A program made the translations under genes and the position numbers. Shown here in pieces: positions 26,653 through 35,438 of a stretch of 64,000 bases of DNA. Positions within the stretch are counted from its first letter, which is position 1; each line of letters starts with the position of its first letter. Source of the DNA: Candidatus Poribacteria bacterium (lineage in GTDB: Bacteria; Poribacteria; WGA-4E; WGA-3G). Below the pieces are notes generated by a model. It worked only from the letters and a program-made list of their open reading frames with translations. It had not been told where the DNA came from and did not search any database. The DNA lies in NCBI GenBank assembly GCA_022825825.1, contig JAJDWA010000021.1:62001-126000 (forward strand), given 5' to 3'.

Positions 26653-28146
26653 TCAAGTCTTTCCAGTCGGTAATTTTCCATCTTTCAAAATCTTTAACAT
26701 TGAGTCCCGACATAAGTTCTGAGCACTTGTAATAAGCTTTGATATAGGGATAGCCTTCCCACCAATTGTAACATTTTCCTCAAGTTTGCCTTCATGCACT
26801 GCATCACAGCGGCAGTCATATATTGCTTTAAATTCTTTTTTTAACTTTTCTTGATCTACTTTATCTTTTCCTAAGTACCGAGAAGCATTATTGCGAAGTT
26901 GAGAAGATATTTTGTGTCTGTTTGAAACAAAGAGAGATTCAAATGCTATTCCCAAGTCAATCATTTTATCAACTGCAGTTTGTGATGTTTTGGATTTTAT
27001 CCATCTATTGATAGGGATTTGCAATTTTTCCCCAATGTTTGAGGATGGGTTAGTTAAGAGTTCATATAGGTACTTAGCTTTATCTATGTCAGTTTCATTA
27101 ATTACGTGGATGCCAGATCCGGGGTCTAGCATGATACGGGGGCGCATTAATTTCGTATACCACCAGTCTCCAACTTTGAAAAGCTCGTCTTTACCTATGT
27201 ATTGCCATTGAAATAGAGGTTTAACAGCATAATTAGCAATTAAGGATAACGCAAAGTAGAATTTATCCACATCAAAATTCGGAAACTCCGCGCTTTTTAT
27301 TTTGATTTCAAACTGATCGGAGATATCTACTCCTTCGATAGATTTAACAGAAGGCTTGCAGAATAGGGGTGATACGGTATAATCAATTATAAGGAGAATA
27401 ACATCAGAAAAAAAAGATAGATGTAATGCCATCGGAGATTCAGACCAAGATAGTGTATTGGCTTCCGTAAGAATAAAACTTTCCTGAAACAAATACGAGG
27501 GGAAACCTGCAGCATAACTTGGAAGTTCGCTAAACCCGGATTGCTCACTTTCACACAGATCCTGTATTTGTCCTATAGAACAACTTGGAAGTTGGACAAA
27601 CTTTATTCCTTCAGCAATCTGTGTCTCTCGAATATGTGTCTTGCTTGCTTCCTTTGTCGTACCAGAATATTGTACATCAAGACCTTCAAGAAATATTATT
27701 TTTTGAAAAGTCCCGCTCGTTTCTCTGGTGCATCTATCAAGTGCTAATATTGCTTGTTCTGCTCCATTAGCGATAAAAATCTCCAGAAATTTTTCTAATA
27801 GCCTGTCCAGAGGGACAGGAATTAGTCGCCTCCCATCGCGTGTAGCAACCTTGGCGGTTTGTATCCAATGAGTAGGCGGACATTCAGATTCATCCTCACG
27901 TATATAGTCGGCTAATTCTTCCTTCATAAAATTAAAGAGTTTTGATTTCACTGCATTATCCTGTATATCAGGCAAATAGTCCAAAAAAAATGACAGATCA
28001 GGTCTGTAAGACTTGCGAAATGCTGTGGCGTAATCTTTATATTTTTTAACGGATATAGGTTTGTATCCATCAGGGACCTCAATCACGATATTCGGCATTG
28101 CTTCATTTAGCAACTGCCTTAATTCCTCTTTTCTTTCCTCAGTCAT
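26653..28146 (-). CDS. Apea-like HEPN-domain protein inside the type III R-M island
   Basis: 497 residues from the ATG at 28146 (AAAGG upstream); a TTG at 28191 is in frame but weaker. The C-terminal ~100 residues look like an Apea-type HEPN domain: MIDLGIAFESLFVSNRHKIS, NNASRYLG, KEFKAIYDCR and then RCDAVH, an intact R-x4-H motif at about Arg446-His451. This motif is the RNase active site of HEPN toxins. The N-terminal ~390 residues are unrecognised and would act as sensor or scaffold. It lies between mod and the XRE-ImmA/PIN-like/res genes, all on the same strand. Inferred role: an RNA-cutting abortive-infection arm linked to the restriction system. Confidence 0.7.
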   Translation of the reverse strand: MTEERKEELRQLLNEAMPNIVIEVPDGYKPISVKKYKDYATAFRKSYRPDLSFFLDYLPDIQDNAVKSKLFNFMKEELADYIREDESECPPTHWIQTAKVATRDGRRLIPVPLDRLLEKFLEIFIANGAEQAILALDRCTRETSGTFQKIIFLEGLDVQYSGTTKEASKTHIRETQIAEGIKFVQLPSCSIGQIQDLCESEQSGFSELPSYAAGFPSYLFQESFILTEANTLSWSESPMALHLSFFSDVILLIIDYTVSPLFCKPSVKSIEGVDISDQFEIKIKSAEFPNFDVDKFYFALSLIANYAVKPLFQWQYIGKDELFKVGDWWYTKLMRPRIMLDPGSGIHVINETDIDKAKYLYELLTNPSSNIGEKLQIPINRWIKSKTSQTAVDKMIDLGIAFESLFVSNRHKISSQLRNNASRYLGKDKVDQEKLKKEFKAIYDCRCDAVHEGKLEENVTIGGKAIPISKLITSAQNLCRDSMLKILKDGKLPTGKT

Positions 28147-28216
28147 TTTTTTACCTTTCAAGCAGAACGATTCACTATTGACATTTACCAATTTCTGTGG
28201 TGTAATATTATCAATT

Positions 28217-28288
28217 GCCAGGGACGAAACGCGGCTCCATGCCGCGTGATTGGGAGGCTACGGCCCAGAACAATCCTATATCCCTGGC
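28217..28288. other. Compact three-way-junction-like structured element between mod and the HEPN gene
   Basis: GCCAGGGA (28217-28224) pairs with TCCCTGGC (28281-28288). Inside are CGCGGC (28230-28235)/GCCGCG (28241-28246) with a TCCAT loop, and GATTG (28248-28252)/CAATC (28271-28275). The closed layout suggests a folded RNA or a small palindromic mobile repeat. It sits just past the mod stop and before the HEPN gene, so it could also end or process the transcript. No T run follows. Confidence 0.55.
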
Positions 28289-28292
28289 TTTT

Positions 28293-30239
28293 CTATTCTC
28301 CATAAAACGCCTTATTCAAATCCTTATCATCATCACTAACATTAAAATCCGTATCCTCTATTTCGGAGAGGTGGACATAGAGTTGATTTTTATCCAGCAA
28401 CTCTACCAATAGGTGTTTCTGTTGTTCCACGTCCTCAATGGCGATGAAATCTTGGACTGCATCTTGTGGCATTTCTTCATTGACATACCAGTTCAGGAAC
28501 GAGTTTTCGGCAATCTCTTGCCAGAGTGCGACAAGTTCTTCGGAGGACTGCGCTGCTTGGATTTTGTCCATATAAACTTGGTTGTATTGCATTAGTTCGC
28601 AATAGACAAATTCGCCGCCTTGCCCTTCTATAACTTTTTCTATGCGCGGCACGGTAACACTTTCAACATAATCCATCTGCTCAACTAAAATAAATTTGCG
28701 ATTTCCATTATCTTGTTTGTTCAGTTCTAAAACAGCATGGGCGGTAGTGCCGCTTCCTGCAAAGAAATCAAGAATTATGTCGTCGCCATTCCTTTCCGTT
28801 AATATTTCAATGACGTCTTTGACAGCATGTATTGATTTTGGATAACTAAAAACTTTCTGCCCTTCAAAAAGGTTCTTTAATAGTTTTGTTCCATGCGAAG
28901 ATGCGTCATATCTACTGTCAATCCAGACACTTTTGGGCCGGGTACCTTCCTTTATCTTGTCAATAATCTTAACCTTCCATTGACCTGATTTATTTTGCTC
29001 AATTTTTATTTCGTTATCATTGACATGTTTTGCGAAGGAAGGACGTGTTTTTCGCCAAACTCTTTTATTACCGTTACTATCTAATGGCAAAATTTCAATT
29101 TGTTCATCAGAAATCCTTTCCAAAGAAATTTGTCCTTCTTTAGGCAGAAAGTAAATTGGGTAATACGAATTTGGTCTTTCTTCAGGAGTTGAAAGTCCAC
29201 CTGTTCTTAAAAAATCACGCCATCTGAAAAGGTTTTCGCCTGTACCTTCAGTGTATTGTTTCTTTTGTTCATCGGTTAACTCAAGAAAATTTATTGTCGG
29301 TAAGCCGGTCTGTTTAGAATAAATGTGCAAGTACTCATGGCATGTAGCAAAATAAGAATCGGTTGTTCTACCACTCGGTTTACTCTGAACTATGACTGTG
29401 CCTATATGATTTACTCTACCAAAGACTTCATCACACAGAACAGCAAGATAAGCTTGTTCTTCGTCATCTATTGCTATTACAATCAAACCGTCGTCTCGTA
29501 ATAAATCTTTAGCTATTTCAAGCCTATTTCTCATAAAAGTGAGCCAGCTTGAATGGTTAAAAGAGTTGTTATATCCAAAAGTAGTACTTTCACCTTTCGT
29601 ATTATACGGCGGATCGATGTAAACCAATTTCACTTGTCCGCGAAACTGCTGTTTGAGGGTGTGGAGTGCAATAAGGTTATTGCCCTTGATAATCAGGTTT
29701 TCGCGTATTGTGCCGTTTTTATCACGTTGGATTTCGGTTACGTCCTGTTCACCTGCGGCGGTGTGGCGTTTCCAGTTGGTAAGCACCTTCGGGTCGAACA
29801 TCCGATTGATTTCGTCTTGTGCAAGGATTTCATTGAAGAAAATCTCTTTACGCTTTTCCTCCTCCTTTGTCTGTCCGCCTTCAAGCACACAATCTTTGTA
29901 GGGCCAAACAAGTGAGACTTCGCCGCGTTCGCGGAGGTATTTTCCGTCAATGTTCAAACCGATTTTGTTGCGGAATTGGGTGTAGGAATTGGCAAGGAAG
30001 TTTTTGGCGGCGATATAGCCAATAAAGGTGTTGTGGTTGAAAACCCAATGTCCGTCAATTTCGTCAAAGAAGGTGGATTTTATTTCTGGGTCGGAAAGCA
30101 ACAACCTGATGAGGTTATGGTCAAGTTTCCATGCGTGGTCTTTAACTGCTGCGGGGAGGAGTTCGCCTGATTCGTCAATAAAGTCGGGATAGGTTTTGAG
30201 GAGTGCGATCAGTTTTTCGTTGAAGTTTTCCTTTGGCAT
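28293..30239 (-). CDS. Type III restriction-modification DNA methyltransferase, Mod subunit
   Basis: 648 residues. It is a beta-class N6-adenine methyltransferase: motif IV DPPY in VYIDPPYNTKGE (~residue 210) precedes motif I DFFAGSGTTAHAV (~490). The N-terminal ~150 residues and long middle region are as in Mod proteins, where the middle holds the target-recognition domain. It methylates the recognition site and, with Res (22279-24837), forms the restriction complex. The start ATG has an AGAAGAG site. It heads the run of genes down to res, and it is preceded by a two-TM gene and a Cas2-fold-like gene. Confidence 0.92.
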   Translation of the reverse strand: MPKENFNEKLIALLKTYPDFIDESGELLPAAVKDHAWKLDHNLIRLLLSDPEIKSTFFDEIDGHWVFNHNTFIGYIAAKNFLANSYTQFRNKIGLNIDGKYLRERGEVSLVWPYKDCVLEGGQTKEEEKRKEIFFNEILAQDEINRMFDPKVLTNWKRHTAAGEQDVTEIQRDKNGTIRENLIIKGNNLIALHTLKQQFRGQVKLVYIDPPYNTKGESTTFGYNNSFNHSSWLTFMRNRLEIAKDLLRDDGLIVIAIDDEEQAYLAVLCDEVFGRVNHIGTVIVQSKPSGRTTDSYFATCHEYLHIYSKQTGLPTINFLELTDEQKKQYTEGTGENLFRWRDFLRTGGLSTPEERPNSYYPIYFLPKEGQISLERISDEQIEILPLDSNGNKRVWRKTRPSFAKHVNDNEIKIEQNKSGQWKVKIIDKIKEGTRPKSVWIDSRYDASSHGTKLLKNLFEGQKVFSYPKSIHAVKDVIEILTERNGDDIILDFFAGSGTTAHAVLELNKQDNGNRKFILVEQMDYVESVTVPRIEKVIEGQGGEFVYCELMQYNQVYMDKIQAAQSSEELVALWQEIAENSFLNWYVNEEMPQDAVQDFIAIEDVEQQKHLLVELLDKNQLYVHLSEIEDTDFNVSDDDKDLNKAFYGE

Positions 30240-30262
30240 ATTTAGCTCTTCTGATTAGAATT

Positions 30263-30688
30263 TTATCCGTTAGGTTCTTCATTATCTTCTGGTGTCTTGG
30301 GTTGTGTTTCAGGTTCCTCTGGAATCTGGGCATCAGGTGCCTGCCCGTTTATTCTGCTTCTGATGACTGATACTACTTCCTTAAGTGATGCCCGTGTTCG
30401 CCACCAACTTAACATAAGGTAACCACCAAACAACGGACCTATTACGGTGATAAATGTAAATATTGTTTTTGCGAGATCCCATTTAAAATCTGCTGTTGCT
30501 AAAGCAGCTATACATGTTAACGCAATAGAAAATAGAAAGATCGCAAAATTGAATTGCAGCGTTCCTGCTGATCCCTTTTCCAATAACTCTAATTCGTGTT
30601 CTTTAACTTCATATAAATTGACGAATTCAACTTTCCCTCGCCTAATGAAAGGTTTCTTATCGCTATGAGGCGAATTAGGATTAACCAT
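30263..30688 (-). CDS. Two-TM membrane protein paired with a Cas2-fold-like gene
   Basis: 141 residues. An N-terminal polar part (~50 residues) is followed by two TM segments (LQFNFAIFLFSIALTCIAAL and TIFTFITVIGPLFGGYLML), then SWWRTRASLKEVVSVIRSRI and a proline/glutamate-rich acidic tail. The ATG follows the stop of the small upstream gene almost directly (GAGAGG site), so the two are cotranscribed. The layout resembles two-TM effectors seen in some defence cassettes, but I do not recognise the family. It lies at the head of the type III R-M island. Confidence 0.6.
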   Translation of the reverse strand: MVNPNSPHSDKKPFIRRGKVEFVNLYEVKEHELELLEKGSAGTLQFNFAIFLFSIALTCIAALATADFKWDLAKTIFTFITVIGPLFGGYLMLSWWRTRASLKEVVSVIRSRINGQAPDAQIPEEPETQPKTPEDNEEPNG

Positions 30689-30689
30689 T

Positions 30690-30959
30690 TTACAACCTCT
30701 CTTTTAGCCATTCACTATTTTGGGGACCGTAAGCATTTATCCACGCAGAATATATTCCAGACCGAATAACAAAGACTCTATCTGATTCAGAAAGGGATTC
30801 TCCCAAAAAATCCAGAATTTGAGTTGGTGTTTGATCAGAGACAATTGCCCAGCAATTGTCGTGAATAGGGCAATAACCGCTATATTGTTTGAGTTTCTTT
30901 TTAAGATGACTTTTTCTTAAATCATCAGCGACTTCAAAGGTAACAATGTAAGTTGTCAT
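30690..30959 (-). CDS. Small Cas2/VapD-fold-like protein
   Basis: 89 residues: a beta strand MTTYIVTFEVAD, helix KSHLKKKLKQYSGYC, strand NCWAIVSD, helix PTQILDFLGESLSESD, strand RVFVIRSGIYSAWI. This ferredoxin-like order resembles the short Cas2/VapD-like (SinR-annotated) proteins. No Cas1 or CRISPR array is present in the window, so a CRISPR role is not supported. The ATG has an AGGAAG site. It is the first gene of a pair with the two-TM protein and probably belongs to the defence island. Fold inferred by eye. Confidence 0.55.
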   Translation of the reverse strand: MTTYIVTFEVADDLRKSHLKKKLKQYSGYCPIHDNCWAIVSDQTPTQILDFLGESLSESDRVFVIRSGIYSAWINAYGPQNSEWLKERL

Positions 30960-31091
30960 AATATCTTCCTGAATTCCGAATATTAAATCTCACACTTGGC
31001 CATAGATATATCAAGTTTATCATACGCCAGGGAAATGGTCAAAGGAAATATGAAAAGAAGCTACAAATTTAGCTTTGTGGTTTGAGCTGCT

Positions 31092-31682
31092 TTACTCAGG
31101 AAATGTTACGCGATCATAAATCTCACGTAAAGGCAGTTCACATTGGACTGAAACAAGTGGGAGGCGTTCTTCAAGGTTTTGAAAATCGGTAAGCATCCAA
31201 TTGTTCTCTTGGCGCCGGAAAATCTCGACACAAATCTTATCTTGTGCAACGAGGACGTATTCCTGTAAAGATTCAATCTGTCGGTAGCGACTAAATTTTT
31301 CACCGCGATCATAAGCCTCAGTTGAAGGTGACAAAACTTCTACGAGAATAATTGGATTGAGGAGTATATCAAAGACATCATCTTCAAAACGCGGTTCTTC
31401 ACAAACGACAACGACATCCGGATAGAAATAGGATAAAGTGCTGGGTGTACTGACCCGCATTTCGTTTGCGTAAGTTTCGCAGCCTTGCCCCTTTAAACTG
31501 GTATGGAGCATGGTAGATATATTCATAGTAATCAAATTATGTGCTCGGCTTGCTCCCGACATTGCGATTATTTTTCCCTTAACGTACTCACTTCTAACTG
31601 TTTCTGCGTCAGGTATCGCCTTGCGTTCTAAAGTAATATATTCTTCAGGTGTGAGGTATGTTTGTGCTGCAGAAGTTGCCAT
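31092..31682 (-). CDS. Uma2-family (DUF820) endonuclease, copy 1
   Basis: 196 residues. Conserved Uma2 stretches: LTPEEYITLERKAIPDAETV, EYVKGKIIAMSG, FYPDVVVVCEEPRFEDDVFD, NPIILVEVLSPSTEAYDRGE, KFSRYRQIESLQEYVLVAQD. The PD-(D/E)XK-type catalytic residues are expected in YPDVVVV and ILVEVLSPS. The role of Uma2 proteins is not settled; they expand widely in some genomes. A nearly identical copy lies 728 bases to the right, with the same upstream sequence (GTGCCTCCGG). Expressed from its own short promoter region. Confidence 0.88.
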   Translation of the reverse strand: MATSAAQTYLTPEEYITLERKAIPDAETVRSEYVKGKIIAMSGASRAHNLITMNISTMLHTSLKGQGCETYANEMRVSTPSTLSYFYPDVVVVCEEPRFEDDVFDILLNPIILVEVLSPSTEAYDRGEKFSRYRQIESLQEYVLVAQDKICVEIFRRQENNWMLTDFQNLEERLPLVSVQCELPLREIYDRVTFPE

Positions 31683-31819
31683 AAGTGCCTCCGGTAATTG
31701 ACGGGTAATTTCATTATAGCGTAACCGAGAGTATATGTCAAGAAGTGAATAAAAAAAGAAATATGGAAAGAGTCAGATTTACAAAGCCACTACAAATAAG
31801 CGTTATTGTTTGAACTGCA

Positions 31820-32410
31820 TTACTCAGGAAATGTTACGCGATCATAAATCTCACGTAAAGGCAGTTCACATTGGACTGAAACAAGTGGGAGGCGTTCTTC
31901 AAGGTTTTGAAAATCGGCAAGAATCCAATTGTTCTCTTGGCGCCGGAAAATCTCGACACAAATCTTATCTTGTGCAACGAGGACGTATTCTTGTAAAGAT
32001 TCAATCTGTCGGTAGTGACTAAATTTTTCACCGCGATCATAAGCCTCAGTTGAAGGTGACAAAACTTCTACGAGAATAATTGGATTGAGGAGTATATCAA
32101 AGACATCATCTTCAAAACGCGGTTCTTCACAAACGACAACAACATCGGGATAGAAATAAGATGAAGTGCTGGGTGTGCTTACGCGCATTTCGTTAGCGAT
32201 CGCGACACATTCACTGTTTCTCAAGCGAGCATGCAATCCAGCAGATATGTTTGCTGTAATCAAATTATGTGCGAAACTTGCACCGGACATTGCGATTATT
32301 TTTCCCTTAACGTACTCACTTCTAACTGTTTCTGCGTTAGGTATCGCCTTGCGTTCTAAAGTAATATATTCTTCAGGTGTGAGGTATGTTTGTGCTGCAG
32401 AAGTTGCCAT
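31820..32410 (-). CDS. Uma2-family (DUF820) endonuclease, copy 2
   Basis: 196 residues, almost identical to the product of the gene at 31092-31682. Differences cluster in one central patch: here FAHNLITANISAGLHARLRN and SECVAIANEMRVSTPSTSS, against RAHNLITMNISTMLHTSLKG and QGCETYANEMRVSTPSTLS in copy 1. The shared 5' flank and 3' end show a recent tandem duplication. The core residues YPDVVVV and ILVEVLSPS are kept, so both copies look functional. It lies just downstream of pafA and is transcribed in the same direction, but with a 130-base gap. Confidence 0.88.
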   Translation of the reverse strand: MATSAAQTYLTPEEYITLERKAIPNAETVRSEYVKGKIIAMSGASFAHNLITANISAGLHARLRNSECVAIANEMRVSTPSTSSYFYPDVVVVCEEPRFEDDVFDILLNPIILVEVLSPSTEAYDRGEKFSHYRQIESLQEYVLVAQDKICVEIFRRQENNWILADFQNLEERLPLVSVQCELPLREIYDRVTFPE

Positions 32411-32540
32411 AAGTGCCTCCGGTAATTGACGGATAATTTCATTATAGCGTAACTGGAAGTGCGTGTCAAGATTGACATTGGATTTTGTTGCGGCAAAACA
32501 TAATAACCCATAGTCATTTTTATATTCGGATGTTTTAGGA

Positions 32541-33902
32541 TTAGATTGAGTATATCATTCGACTCGCTTCTTCAAATTCAGGTTCAAGCGGGTCAGTAGA
32601 CAAGTATAGCTTCTGGTAAGGCTCATACAGTTGAATATAACTCCAATTTACACCACATAGCACTTTGCCGTTATTAACAAGTTTGATAAATCGCCCTCGA
32701 AACTTTGCGCGGGTACGCTGAGGTGGTGCATGCATCGCATGCCGAATCTGTGCATCATCTAAAATCCGTTCTGTCAATCCCCGTTTTTCCACCTTATAAT
32801 AAACGCCAGCATCTTGCCGAATGTTGTGATATTCTAAATCTAAACGTCTGACTTCAGCAGAATCCCAATTCAGGGATCGGTGCTGGGCGTAAGTTTCAAG
32901 CCACTTTCGCTTGATAACCCAATCAAGCTCACGTTCCAATTGCATCGGATCAGCTTCAAGACAGGTCATGACGTATTCCCAACGTGCCATTATCTCGTCA
33001 GTAGTTGGATCAGATTCAGCCTGTTCAAGATACCGTTTTGCACATTCAAAGTATTGCCATTGAAGTTCAACAGCGGAGAGCCGCTTTCCGTTTTCAAGTT
33101 CAATAAGGCGTTTACAAGTAATATCTTCAGATATTTCGTGAATAGCTTGCACAGAATTACGCAGGGCAAAACGTTCATTGATAAAATGATCCTCAATCAT
33201 GCGGAGAATGATTCCAGTTGTGCCGACTTTCAAAAACGTTGAAAATTCGGACATATTGGAATCCCCGACGATGACATGCAAACGTCTATATTTTTCTCGG
33301 TCCGCGTGGGGTTCGTCGCGCGTGTTTATAATACCGCGTGCGGTTGTAGTTGCGATGGAAATTTCTTCTCGGATATGTTGGGCGCGCTGTGAAATCTCAT
33401 AGAAACCTTGGTCGCTCCGTTTGACTTTACCAGCGCCCGAATATATTTGTCGGGTGACAAAAAAAGGGATGAGTTGTGATGCTAACTGCCGAAAACTAAC
33501 TTTTTCTCGCTCCATCAGATAGTTTTCATGACAGCCGTAAGTATTTCCTACCGTATCTAAGTTATTCTTAAAAATGGTGATCTTGCCGCGAAACCCGTCT
33601 GCGCGCATCCTTCGCTCAGCAGTTGTAGCAAGCCGTGTGACGATTCTTTCTCCTGCTTTATCATGTGCCACCAACTCTATAATATCGTCACATTCCGGAG
33701 TAGCATATTCAGGGTGGCACCCGATGTCTTGATAAAACCGCGCACCGTTTTCCAGAAACACATCGGGATACATCCGCCCAGAAATAATTTCGCGGAACAG
33801 ATACATAACGACATTCTGAACCGTTAGTTTTTTGCCTCTGTTCTTCTCAGGGGTACAGATTATTCCGTACTCGGTTTCCAATCCGTATATTCTACGATGC
33901 AT
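32541..33902 (-). CDS. pafA: Pup-protein ligase
   Basis: 453 residues of the carboxylate-amine ligase (glutamine synthetase-like) fold. It starts RRIYGLETEYGI and carries FLENGARFYQDIGCHPEYAT, PECDDIIELVAHDKAGERI, NNLDTVGNTYGCHENYLM and NTRDEPHADREKYRRLHVIVGDSN. The lack of the extra N-terminal loop seen in Dop identifies PafA. It joins the C-terminal glutamate of deamidated Pup to lysines of target proteins, using ATP. Its ATG lies inside the 3' end of prcA (11-base overlap). It is the last gene of the proteasome run. Confidence 0.95.
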   Translation of the reverse strand: MHRRIYGLETEYGIICTPEKNRGKKLTVQNVVMYLFREIISGRMYPDVFLENGARFYQDIGCHPEYATPECDDIIELVAHDKAGERIVTRLATTAERRMRADGFRGKITIFKNNLDTVGNTYGCHENYLMEREKVSFRQLASQLIPFFVTRQIYSGAGKVKRSDQGFYEISQRAQHIREEISIATTTARGIINTRDEPHADREKYRRLHVIVGDSNMSEFSTFLKVGTTGIILRMIEDHFINERFALRNSVQAIHEISEDITCKRLIELENGKRLSAVELQWQYFECAKRYLEQAESDPTTDEIMARWEYVMTCLEADPMQLERELDWVIKRKWLETYAQHRSLNWDSAEVRRLDLEYHNIRQDAGVYYKVEKRGLTERILDDAQIRHAMHAPPQRTRAKFRGRFIKLVNNGKVLCGVNWSYIQLYEPYQKLYLSTDPLEPEFEEASRMIYSI

Positions 33903-34602
33903 GATTAAAAACCTCGGTTATCTCTTCAATGGAAAACCGGCGAAATTTACGGCGTCCAGCGGTTGTGTCAAGACACGCAACTTCTATGGTCTGTGGCGTT
34001 ATCCGATACGGTTCCGACTCTTCTGCTTCAATACTTTCAAAAGTTCGTGATGCAAGTTGTAATGCTGTAGCTAATTCCAAATCCTCTGTGTAAGTCTCTT
34101 TTAGGATATTGGTGATGGCATCTGCTCTGCCGCCTATAACAGCAAATTTTTCCTCTTCGTGATATGTCCCGTCAAAGTCTACGTAGTAAATCTGACTACC
34201 AACAGCAGGGTTTCCATCTACCTCACATACAAGCAGTTCAATTTCTAACGGCTTGGCATCCCATGCCTGAGCGATCGCCCCCATGTGCTGTGAATAGAGG
34301 TTTGTTAACCATTTTGCGGTAACATCTTCCCGGTAGTAGGTGTAACCTTTCACTTCAGATTCACGAATACCTGCTACCCGAAGTGCCTCATATTCTGCAA
34401 CCCGCCCCGTTGAGGCGAGTGCTATTCTGTCATAAATTTCTGAAATTTTAAAGGTCGTTCTGCGCGGGTTTTCGGCAACCATCAGCAGTCCATCCTTATA
34501 TTCTAAGGCAACCACCTCTTTCGCTTGCTCAATCCCACGCCGGACAAAATCCTTTTTATCTTCCCAAATCTGTTCGGGTGACACGTAATAAGGCGTAGAC
34601 AT
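33892..34602 (-). CDS. prcA: Proteasome subunit alpha
   Basis: 236 residues. The N terminus has the alpha-ring gate residues MSTPYYVSPEQIWEDKKDFV and RRGIEQAKEVVALEYKDGLL; the rest follows the bacterial PrcA pattern (ISEIYDRIALASTGRVAEY, MGAIAQAWDAKPLEIELLV, YYVDFDGTYHEEEKFAVIGG). No processed N-terminal threonine is present, as expected for the alpha ring. It forms the outer rings of the 20S core with PrcB and docks the ATPase. It lies between prcB and pafA, overlapping pafA. Confidence 0.95.
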   Translation of the reverse strand: MSTPYYVSPEQIWEDKKDFVRRGIEQAKEVVALEYKDGLLMVAENPRRTTFKISEIYDRIALASTGRVAEYEALRVAGIRESEVKGYTYYREDVTAKWLTNLYSQHMGAIAQAWDAKPLEIELLVCEVDGNPAVGSQIYYVDFDGTYHEEEKFAVIGGRADAITNILKETYTEDLELATALQLASRTFESIEAEESEPYRITPQTIEVACLDTTAGRRKFRRFSIEEITEVFNHAS

Positions 34603-34644
34603 TTACAACTCCTCAAGATTTACCGAGTACACAGAAAAACCCGC

Positions 34645-35436
34645 CTAAAGTTGTTCTAAGCGAGCAACTAACTCCCGGTACAACGCTGCAACGGTATCGT
34701 CTGGCACCTCTGATACACCTGCTTCTGTAACTAATGTCAAGGTCGGAAAGATTTTCCGAATCAAATCAGGGCCTCCAGTCGCAATATCCTCATCTGCTGC
34801 GTCCCAGAGTGCTTCTGCAACAGCGTTTAGAGCCGATTCTTTGGACATATCCGATTGATACAACTTTTTTAAAGTTGTACGCGCATCTTTCCCACCAGAA
34901 CCGATCGCATAATAAGAGTCTTCCTCGTAACGTCCACCGAGTGCATCATACTTAAATATCCGCCCTTTACCATGCTTTAAGTCATAACCTGCGAAAAGCG
35001 GTAGAACAATTAGCCCTTGCATCGCTAAACTTAAATTTGCTCTGACAAGACTGGACAAATAGTTTGCTTGCCCATCTAAACTTAAGGATGTCCCTTCAAT
35101 CTTTTCGTAAAATTCAACTTGAACTTGGAAAAGTTTTGCTGTTTCAATACAGGGGCCCGCAACCCCAGCAACCGCTATTGCCGAGTGTCTATCTATTTTA
35201 AAGACCTTCTGAATCCGCCGTTCCCCGACTTGGTACCCCTCTGTTGCTTGACGATCGCCGGCAATAACAACACCTTCGTTGTACACAAGCGCAAGGACCG
35301 TGGTACCTTCCAAAACATTTTGCGGAAGGACATCCTGCAATCCGTTAGGTTGGTTCCAGTTTCCAACCTGATCGGGGTATCGGTTCTTTAGAATTTGCAA
35401 AAAATCGGTTGTTCCATAATCATGGAGTTTGAGCAA
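34645..35436 (-). CDS. prcB: Proteasome subunit beta (Ntn hydrolase)
   Basis: 263 residues with a propeptide of about 44 residues. The predicted cleavage is before Thr45 in VLEGTTVLALVYNEGVVIAG, which exposes the catalytic N-terminal threonine; DRQAT carries the conserved Asp and Lys-equivalent region. The core continues SAIAVAGVAGPCIETAKLF and YAIGSGGKDARTTLKKLY. It forms the inner proteolytic rings of the 20S core. The gene starts 2 bases after the pup stop, so the two are tightly coupled. Confidence 0.95.
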   Translation of the reverse strand: MLKLHDYGTTDFLQILKNRYPDQVGNWNQPNGLQDVLPQNVLEGTTVLALVYNEGVVIAGDRQATEGYQVGERRIQKVFKIDRHSAIAVAGVAGPCIETAKLFQVQVEFYEKIEGTSLSLDGQANYLSSLVRANLSLAMQGLIVLPLFAGYDLKHGKGRIFKYDALGGRYEEDSYYAIGSGGKDARTTLKKLYQSDMSKESALNAVAEALWDAADEDIATGGPDLIRKIFPTLTLVTEAGVSEVPDDTVAALYRELVARLEQL

Positions 35437-35438
35437 TC

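Noticed and set aside
30690-30959. CRISPR Cas2 gene
   Set aside because: The fold order fits, but no cas1, effector gene or repeat-spacer array is present anywhere in the window.
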